A DNA stretch of 64,000 bases from JANMEB01 sp041740495 (GTDB lineage: Bacteria > Planctomycetota > Planctomycetia > Pirellulales > Pirellulaceae): assembly GCA_041740495.1 (NCBI GenBank), contig JBGSLW010000260.1, forward strand, positions 16,677 to 80,676, in the 5' to 3' direction. Shown here piece after piece: positions 59,087-64,000 of the stretch. The notes below the pieces were generated by a model. The model was given only the letters and a program-made list of their open reading frames with translations, was not told where the DNA came from and made no database searches. The position numbers were made by a program, and so were the translations under genes. Within the stretch, counting starts at the first letter, position 1, and every line of letters begins with the position of its first letter.

Positions 59087-60625
59087 ATGCGCGTTTGCAC
59101 ATTATTACTGATCGTGTGCTGCGGCACCGCGAGCCATGCGCAACAGTTCCCCTTGCGCTTGCCGGTCGCCAACGTCGACACGGCCGTGTTCTCCGGGCCG
59201 GCCGAGACGCATTACCCCACCGATCGCTTGGCGGCCGGAACCGAAGTGGAAGTGCATCGCCTGGACCCGGACAATTGGTGCGCGATTCGACCTCCCCGCG
59301 GCAGCTTTTGCTTGGTTCGGGCGAGCGCCGTGCAACGGGATGCCGCTGCCGAAGGGATCGGCGAAATCAGCGAAGCCGGAACCCGCTGTTGGGTCGGAAC
59401 ACTGCTGGGAGAAGTCCACCAGCCGATCTGGCAAGTCAAACTTCGGGCCGGAGAACGCGTCCGACTACTGGGTGAGATTCCGCCTGCCGAGTCCGATCCG
59501 GCTGATGTGGGCTGGTTGCAAATCGAGCCTCCCAGCGGCGAATTCCGCTGGATCCCGTTGGAGTGTTTTTCCTCGCTCGATCGCGAGACCATCGTCGCGG
59601 CCTCGCGCGGTGGCGGTACCGACGTTCAACTGGCGGGCGGGACCTACGCGTCCGAACTGCCGACGGGGGAGGTTCAGGATTCCGTCGAATTCACTCCGGC
59701 CGTGCGCCCTCGGGAATTTTCCGATCCGCCAGCCGCCGAAGATGACTCCGAGCCGTTGGAATGGTCCAACGAATCGGGGGGCATGGAACTCGCGCCGCCG
59801 CAAGAGAGCGGCACACCGCGCGGTCGCCCCCCCAAACGGCACTCCCTCGCAGGAGATGGCGGCGCCTGGCAACCGGCTCGCCGCCCTATCGTCCAAGTCG
59901 CCGGAGAAGCAACCGCGGATCCTTGGTCCCATACTCCGGCCATCGTCAACACCCCCGCGACGACGGGAGGGTCCGTGGCATCCAACGGCAACCTGCCGGT
60001 CCTGCAACCGGAAGTCGCCGTCGATTGGCCTTGGCCGGCCGCCTTGCAACAAATCGACCTGCAACTCTCGGCGATGGTGCTGGAGGATCCAGGCCGCTGG
60101 GATTTCCAGAGTTTGAACCGCGAGGTGCTGGACGCCCGCGGGCGGTTGAGCTCCCCCAATGATCTGGCGATCGCCGACCACCTTCTCAACAAAATCCGAC
60201 GCTTCCAAGAGATTCGCGCGGCTCAACTGGCCAGCGGTCCGAACGCGCTCGCCTCGTTCCCCCGAGGCCAAGCCCCCAACGCGCCTACCGTGCTGGGTTT
60301 CTCGGGCAGCCAACCGGTGCTCGACCAACGCCCGCTGGATGTCCCCGTCGACTTGGGTGCAACAATCCAACAGGGGACTCAATTCGACGCCTTCGGCTGG
60401 CTCAACGAATTGGTGCGCGAGGATGGGTCGGGTCAGACTTCGTATGTCCTCCAGGATGAGCAGGGGAAGATCACCCATCTGATCACCCCGGCGCCGGGAG
60501 TCAATCTGAATCGCTATTTAAAATCCCAAGTCGGTTTGATCGGCCAAAAGGGCTATCACAAGCAGTTTCAACTCGATCACGTCACCGCCGAACGCGTCGT
60601 GCGATTGGGCTCCGTGAAACGCTAA
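59087..60625 (+). CDS. Secreted protein with N-terminal SH3-like domain
   Basis: A 512-residue protein. The signal peptide is MRVCTLLLIVCCGTASHAQ. Residues about 25-85 (ANVDTAVFSGPAETHYPTDRLAAGTEVEVHRLDPDNW) form a bacterial SH3-like unit, with a second related stretch to about 160 (WQVKLRAGERVRLLGEIPP). The middle is Pro/Ser/Glu-rich and the C-terminal 150 residues contain helices and a final segment (SYVLQDEQGKITHLITPAPG, GQKGYHKQF) that is conserved-looking and often found with SH3 domains in planctomycete proteins. It probably binds cell-wall or surface material. The function is not established. Confidence 0.75.
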   Translation: MRVCTLLLIVCCGTASHAQQFPLRLPVANVDTAVFSGPAETHYPTDRLAAGTEVEVHRLDPDNWCAIRPPRGSFCLVRASAVQRDAAAEGIGEISEAGTRCWVGTLLGEVHQPIWQVKLRAGERVRLLGEIPPAESDPADVGWLQIEPPSGEFRWIPLECFSSLDRETIVAASRGGGTDVQLAGGTYASELPTGEVQDSVEFTPAVRPREFSDPPAAEDDSEPLEWSNESGGMELAPPQESGTPRGRPPKRHSLAGDGGAWQPARRPIVQVAGEATADPWSHTPAIVNTPATTGGSVASNGNLPVLQPEVAVDWPWPAALQQIDLQLSAMVLEDPGRWDFQSLNREVLDARGRLSSPNDLAIADHLLNKIRRFQEIRAAQLASGPNALASFPRGQAPNAPTVLGFSGSQPVLDQRPLDVPVDLGATIQQGTQFDAFGWLNELVREDGSGQTSYVLQDEQGKITHLITPAPGVNLNRYLKSQVGLIGQKGYHKQFQLDHVTAERVVRLGSVKR

Positions 60626-61327
60626 GCGCAGCGGCTCCCGCGGGGGCATGGGCGACCACAACGATCCGCGGGAGGGCGAAATGGATTGCGCCAGGGCGGT
60701 CTTATTTGTAGCCGGAAGCGTAACAATCCGCTCGGCAAGCGAGCGGCATTGACCCGTTGGGCCGGAGACGACTCAGTCGATCAGAAATGCCTCGGGGTCG
60801 ATCTCCGAGGAGATTTTACGTTCAACCTACGACGCGGCCCCTTACCAGTCCCAACGGTCCATGGTGATGCCTCGGGGTTGATCCCCGAGGAGATTTCACG
60901 TTGAACCTACAGGCGCCAAAAATCCGGCAACCCTTCCAGGGCCTTTTCCCTGGTCCTTTTTCCCTCTCCCTCTGATTCCTCCCTCTTTCTCTGTGAACTC
61001 GGCGTCTCTGTGTTTTGTTCTTTGGACTCCCGGACTTCGGCGCATTGCTTCCAGAAACCCCCGTTTGAAATACAGAATCACAGAGATCACAGAGTTTAAT
61101 CGAGCCCGGCATTGGCGTAACCGGGAAGAATCTGGCGGGGGGGGAAGAATCTGGGAAGAGTTGCCGATCTCTGCGGCGGCGGCCTGTAGCGGCTAGACAA
61201 AACATGAAACCGCAAACAACGTCTGCGACTCCTTTTCCGATCCAGGATCCCAACCCTTTCAATCAATGACATCATTCGCCACGGCTCAGGGCATGGCGAC
61301 GAATTGCAAGTGTATCAGGCGACCGGT
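60626..61327. other. Repeat-bearing gene-free interval (702 nt)
   Basis: No gene is supported. Two copies of the TCGGGG palindrome (60786-60910), a partial CCCGCGG palindrome (about 60632-60675), the CCCTTCCAGG word (about 60922) and the sequence CTCTGTG/CACAGAG, which forms an inverted repeat around 60990-61090, are present. These resemble parts of the 0.4-kb duplicated element at 10.3-11.3 kb. Confidence 0.65.
60786..60910. repeat. Two direct copies of the TCGGGG-CCCCGA palindromic repeat
   Basis: Copies at 60786-60830 and 60866-60910 read ATGCCTCGGGGTYGATCYCC, GAGGAGATTTYACGTT and GAACCTAC or CAACCTAC. They have the same orientation as the copies at 10286 and 10926, with the same 3' flank AACCTAC, showing that the unit is about 45 bp and not just the hairpin. 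Confidence 0.88.
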
Positions 61328-61849
61328 TCAAGAATTCAGAATGGGCAGCACCGCAGGGCGGGGACTGCGAAAACCCTCCTGGCCAGGCTGGGAAAACATC
61401 GCGTCGCAGAACTCCTGAATTTGCTCCGATGTCTCAAAGAAGCGGTCGTACACATAATGGTCGTCGTATTCGCAGTTGTCGGTGGTGTATTCCCGACAGA
61501 TTTTCGGCCGAGTCGCATACGTTCCGCAGCGGTGATCGGACAGCAGATGTTTGCAGGGCGTCTGGACCAGGAGATACCAATCGTCATCTTCCACGAATAC
61601 GGCCGTTTGGCCGTGCATCACAAACCAGCGCAACAGTTGAAAATCGTCCAACGCGTCGGGTTTGTCGATCGAGACAGCGAAGTACCGACAGCACTTGGCC
61701 ACGCAGTAGTCGCACAGCACTTTCCCGGCCGGGAGTTCGTCCCGCCTCAGCTTTCCCGGTTTCGACGGGAGAGCAGTCAAGAAATTGTCCGCTGCCGCCT
61801 GACTGGGGGTGGAGGCGCCGGTCGAGTTGGGGTTGGGGGTTGCAATCAT
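61328..61849 (-). CDS. YkgJ-family cysteine-cluster protein
   Basis: A 173-residue protein. Residues 46-54 (CDYCVAKCC) and later CKHLLSDHRCGTYATRPKICREY form the cysteine cluster of the YkgJ family, expected to bind zinc or iron-sulfur. The DDWYLLVQTPCKHL and ATRPKICREYTTDNCEYDD blocks are typical of the planctomycete version. The cellular role is not known. The N-terminal 35 residues are Ser/Ala-rich and variable. No operon partner is seen. Confidence 0.83.
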   Translation of the reverse strand: MIATPNPNSTGASTPSQAAADNFLTALPSKPGKLRRDELPAGKVLCDYCVAKCCRYFAVSIDKPDALDDFQLLRWFVMHGQTAVFVEDDDWYLLVQTPCKHLLSDHRCGTYATRPKICREYTTDNCEYDDHYVYDRFFETSEQIQEFCDAMFSQPGQEGFRSPRPAVLPILNS

Positions 61850-62204
61850 CGGGCGTTACCATGTGTTATCGGGCATTACGATGTATTGTGCAGGCTGTGG
61901 GCCAGAACCCGCAAGGTAGCGGTGATTGAGTCCAATTGCGTTCACTGGAGCATCAGCCGATAGGCGTTAGCCTCGGTTTTTTTCCGGCTGCGGGAACCGC
62001 GGCTAGCGCCGTTCGGCTAAGGGGCCCGGAACCGCGGCTAGCGCCGTTCGGCTAATTCCATTCCACTACCTTGGACTGTCTATTGACCATGAAAACGTCG
62101 CTGCGGTCAAGCGGAGACCGTTCTCCCAATGCGGATGCCCCTCCGTCGGATCCGCGTCGTTCCCGACTATTCCAAGCTGAGCCGCCGATTGCCGGTTGAC
62201 CACC
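61850..62204. other. Intergenic interval dominated by a dispersed palindrome
   Basis: The 355-nt spacer contains a doubled GCTAGC-type palindrome (61955-62054). A short duplication of GGGCATTACGATGT-like sequence lies near 61850-61885. No gene is supported. Confidence 0.6.
61955..62054. repeat. GCTAGC-type dispersed palindrome, copy 3, with duplicated right arm
   Basis: The left arm AGCCGATAGGCGTTAGCCTC is followed by two tandem right arms, each reading GGAACCGCGGCTAGCGCCGT and TCGGCTAA (61991-62020 and 62027-62054). Confidence 0.85.
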
Positions 62205-63074
62205 ATGCCCGAAGTGTTCGAGAGATTGTTGGGTTTGTACGCTGCGGGGCTGGGAGTGGTCGTCCTGTTTCTGCTGTTGGTCGGCTGGCTGCATCTCTTG
62301 GACGATTTGATGAACCGGCGGCTGATGCGTCGGCTGGGCTGGACCGGGCTCATGTTGACCGGTTGGTTGGGAACGCCGATCCACGAGGGGAGTCATGTCT
62401 TGGCCTGCTGGTTGTTCGGCCATCGAGTTGATCGTGTGGCGTGGTTTCGACCGGATCCGGTGACTGGCGGATTGGGGTACGTGCAGCACTCGTACGACCG
62501 CCGGAACGCCTTCCAGGAAATTGGCAACTTGTTTATTGCGGTGGCCCCGCTCCTCGGTGCGGGGGTCGCCACGCTATTGCTGATGAAGCTTTTGTTTCCG
62601 GAGGTCGAAATCCGTTGGGGCGTCGCCTCCGTGGAGTCGGTGTCGGCGACCTGGTGGACGACGCTGGCGGCCAACGTGGCGGGTGCGACGACCGTCGTCG
62701 GGGACATCGCGCGTCAGATCGCCGCGCCGGCTCGCTGGGGCGAATGGCGATTCTGGTTATTTCTCTACCTGGCGACCTGCCTGGCCAGCCACGCGGCGCC
62801 CAGCCGCACCGACTATGCGGCGGCGATTCGCGGGATCCTCTGGTCGGGAGTCTTATTGTTCGTCGGATTGACGTTGGCGAGTTTGAGCGGGGGACTGACG
62901 AGAATCGCGGAGCGCGGGCTGCAATTCGCGCTCGGGCTCACCGCGGCGTATTGGGTGATTGCCACGGCCGTCAGCCTGGTCGGGCTGGTCGTGGTCTACT
63001 CCGCCACCGCCATCTGGGATTTGGTACGCGAGCTCTTGCGGCGCGAACCGGCGGAGCGCCGGCGGGTGGAGTGA
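62205..63074 (+). CDS. Polytopic membrane protein with HEGSH motif
   Basis: A 289-residue protein with about six hydrophobic segments (about 12-30, 48-58, 105-127, 140-160, 178-195, 210-235, 245-275). TGWLGTPIHEGSHVLACWLFGHRVDRV contains HEGSH at 60-64 next to a hydrophobic helix, as in M50-type intramembrane zinc proteases (HExxH), and GHRV just after is also reminiscent. The second M50 motif (LDG/NPD) is not obvious, so proteolytic activity is unproven. ATG at 62205 was chosen over TTG at 62196. No partner gene is visible. Confidence 0.72.
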   Translation: MPEVFERLLGLYAAGLGVVVLFLLLVGWLHLLDDLMNRRLMRRLGWTGLMLTGWLGTPIHEGSHVLACWLFGHRVDRVAWFRPDPVTGGLGYVQHSYDRRNAFQEIGNLFIAVAPLLGAGVATLLLMKLLFPEVEIRWGVASVESVSATWWTTLAANVAGATTVVGDIARQIAAPARWGEWRFWLFLYLATCLASHAAPSRTDYAAAIRGILWSGVLLFVGLTLASLSGGLTRIAERGLQFALGLTAAYWVIATAVSLVGLVVVYSATAIWDLVRELLRREPAERRRVE

Positions 63075-63277
63075 GCGGCATTGTGAGGAGGAGGGGGACC
63101 GTAGCGTCTGGGCTGAACAATCGCGTGGGCGCGGCTCGGAAAAATAGTCTCCCCCCATCGGGGGCAGCTGCCGAAAATTCGATTAGCAAGTCACGGAAAC
63201 GACTGTCGCTTTCCCACCGTGGAAAGGGTTCGGTATGGATGCACTTTCAGATCGAAGCTTTTCTCGGGGGGGGCCCA

Positions 63278-63595
63278 ATGTCCAAACAGATCGTGCGCGT
63301 CGTTACGCGCGGCACCGATGGCGAAATTCGCATACGCGACTTCGACTCTTTTGAGCGACTGGACCAATCGCACGAGCAAATCGGGGTCGACGATTGCAGC
63401 ACCGATCTCTCCCTGCGGGGGCTGCCTGTCTATCGCGGTCTGGTCGGGCCGATGGCAGATGGGATGGGAACCGTGCGCTACGAGTCCCCCGAGATCTTCG
63501 AGATCATGACCAAGGAATGGAGCGCGGCGAACATCAAACGCCGCCGACGCCGCCAGCCGTTGAACCTTGGGGATCCCCTGAGCATCCCTTCTTGA
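63278..63595 (+). CDS. Small basic-tailed protein, function unknown
   Basis: A 105-residue protein. The first part is KQIVRVVTRGTDGEIRIRDF with regular strands and turns, followed by SLRGLPVYRGLVGPMADGMG and a C-terminal basic run (NIKRRRRRQPLN). I know no family for it. ATG at 63278 is preceded by a G-rich stretch; an upstream ATG at 63239 is also in frame. The basic tail might bind nucleic acid, but this is speculation. Confidence 0.5.
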   Translation: MSKQIVRVVTRGTDGEIRIRDFDSFERLDQSHEQIGVDDCSTDLSLRGLPVYRGLVGPMADGMGTVRYESPEIFEIMTKEWSAANIKRRRRRQPLNLGDPLSIPS

Positions 63596-63671
63596 TCGGC
63601 GAGCCAACCCTCAGAGCTACCACCCGCGCCGCGGACCTCTGCCACGTGGAGCGAGGTAGCGTCCATTGAAT

Positions 63672-63737
63672 CGGCCGAACGGCGCTAGCCGCGGTTTCCG
63701 GGGCGCGAAGTAACCGAGGCTAGCGCCGATCGGCTGA
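63672..63737. repeat. GCTAGC-type dispersed palindrome, copy 4
   Basis: CGGCCGAACGGCGCTAGCC and GCGGTTTCC face GGCTAGCGCCGATCGGCTGA. It is the same class as 3907-3978 and 61955-62054, here in a spacer between convergent genes. Confidence 0.85.
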
Positions 63738-63774
63738 TGTTTGATCGGATGGAATTGGATTTATAAAAAGCTAC

Positions 63775-64000
63775 CTACGACGATTCCACCGGCAGAAACT
63801 CGATTTCTCCGGAGGCCACGTCGTACATGGCGCCGACGATGGCGATTCGACCGTCGCGGACAAGTTGTGCCAGCGTTTGGCTTTGGCGGCCGAGCTGATC
63901 GGTAACGCGCGCCACATGGCGACGGGCGACGGCATCGACGATCGGCGCGCGGCGCGCGGCCGGCTCGCTCTCGAAGCGCTGGCAATCGGTGGACTCGGTC
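63775..64000 (-). CDS. Carbonic anhydrase, beta class (C-terminal part, cut by the window edge)
   Basis: Only the last 75 codons are present. The visible sequence runs VDAVARRHVARVTDQLGRQS, TLAQLVRDGRIAIVGAMYDV and ASGEIEFLPVESS before the stop at 63775-63777. The AVxxxNV...SPxLxxLxxxGxxxIVGAxYDxxTGxVxF pattern is the usual C-terminus of beta carbonic anhydrases (here H replaces N), which interconvert CO2 and bicarbonate. The zinc-binding Cys, Asp and His residues are outside the window. Confidence 0.75.
   Translation of the reverse strand, partial: TESTDCQRFESEPAARRAPIVDAVARRHVARVTDQLGRQSQTLAQLVRDGRIAIVGAMYDVASGEIEFLPVESS

Overview
The window looks like a chromosomal segment of a planctomycete, most likely of the Pirellulales type. 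The evidence is the run of families typical of that phylum (a DUF1598-like secreted protein, a DUF1570-like metalloprotease, a zinc-ribbon/terpene-cyclase-like toroid protein, PQQ-type propellers and an N-terminal YHDWL...HYQLL motif), large intergenic spaces full of short dispersed palindromes, and a moderately high GC content. No plasmid, phage or CRISPR signal was seen. All identifications come from reading motifs; no database search was run.

Layout. 0.1-4.1 kb: tRNA-Glu, a secreted C1-type cysteine peptidase and a membrane-anchored toroid protein. 4.1-10.1 kb: a surface-carbohydrate island (two glycan enzymes and a zinc metalloprotease leftwards, two methyltransferases rightwards). 10.1-13.3 kb: a mobile-element zone with a RAYT-like HUH transposase, a duplicated 0.4-kb non-coding element and a transposase scrap. 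13.3-17.3 kb: a tightly overlapping four-gene type III polyketide synthase operon. 17.3-19.1 kb: a membrane PQQ-propeller protein. 19.2-30.3 kb: the S10/spc ribosomal protein operon on the minus strand (rpsJ to adk). Every gene is intact, but rplC and rplX are absent from their usual slots, rpsC and rplP overlap by 62 nt, and the run stops at adk.

31-36 kb: two small exported or membrane proteins followed by two ABC transporter pairs. 36.0-36.6 kb: a decayed RAYT flanked by perfect inverted repeats. 36.6-47 kb: a sugar isomerase-like TIM barrel, a nucleotidyltransferase-HD protein, a HEAT/propeller protein, an M61 peptidase, a DUF1598-like protein and a large planctomycete membrane protein. 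47-51 kb: a divergent pair of an acyl-CoA thioesterase and a 1133-residue fusion of acyl-AMP ligase, acyl carrier protein and alpha-oxoamine synthase. 52-55.4 kb: asnS, trxB and a CBS-domain protein. 55.5-64 kb: MORN-repeat, TPR and SH3-like secreted proteins, a cysteine-cluster protein, a membrane protein with an HEGSH motif, a small basic protein and the C-terminus of a beta carbonic anhydrase.

How it works together. Most of the window is housekeeping (translation, secretion, redox, one tRNA synthetase) plus secreted proteins of the planctomycete envelope. Two loci look like specialised metabolism: the type III PKS operon, which probably makes a methylated and oxidised aromatic lipid, and the acyl-ligase/ACP/oxoamine synthase fusion, which probably makes an acylated alpha-aminoketone. 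The intergenic DNA holds at least six families of short repeats. Two transposases of the class known to move such palindromes are present, one apparently intact and one broken.
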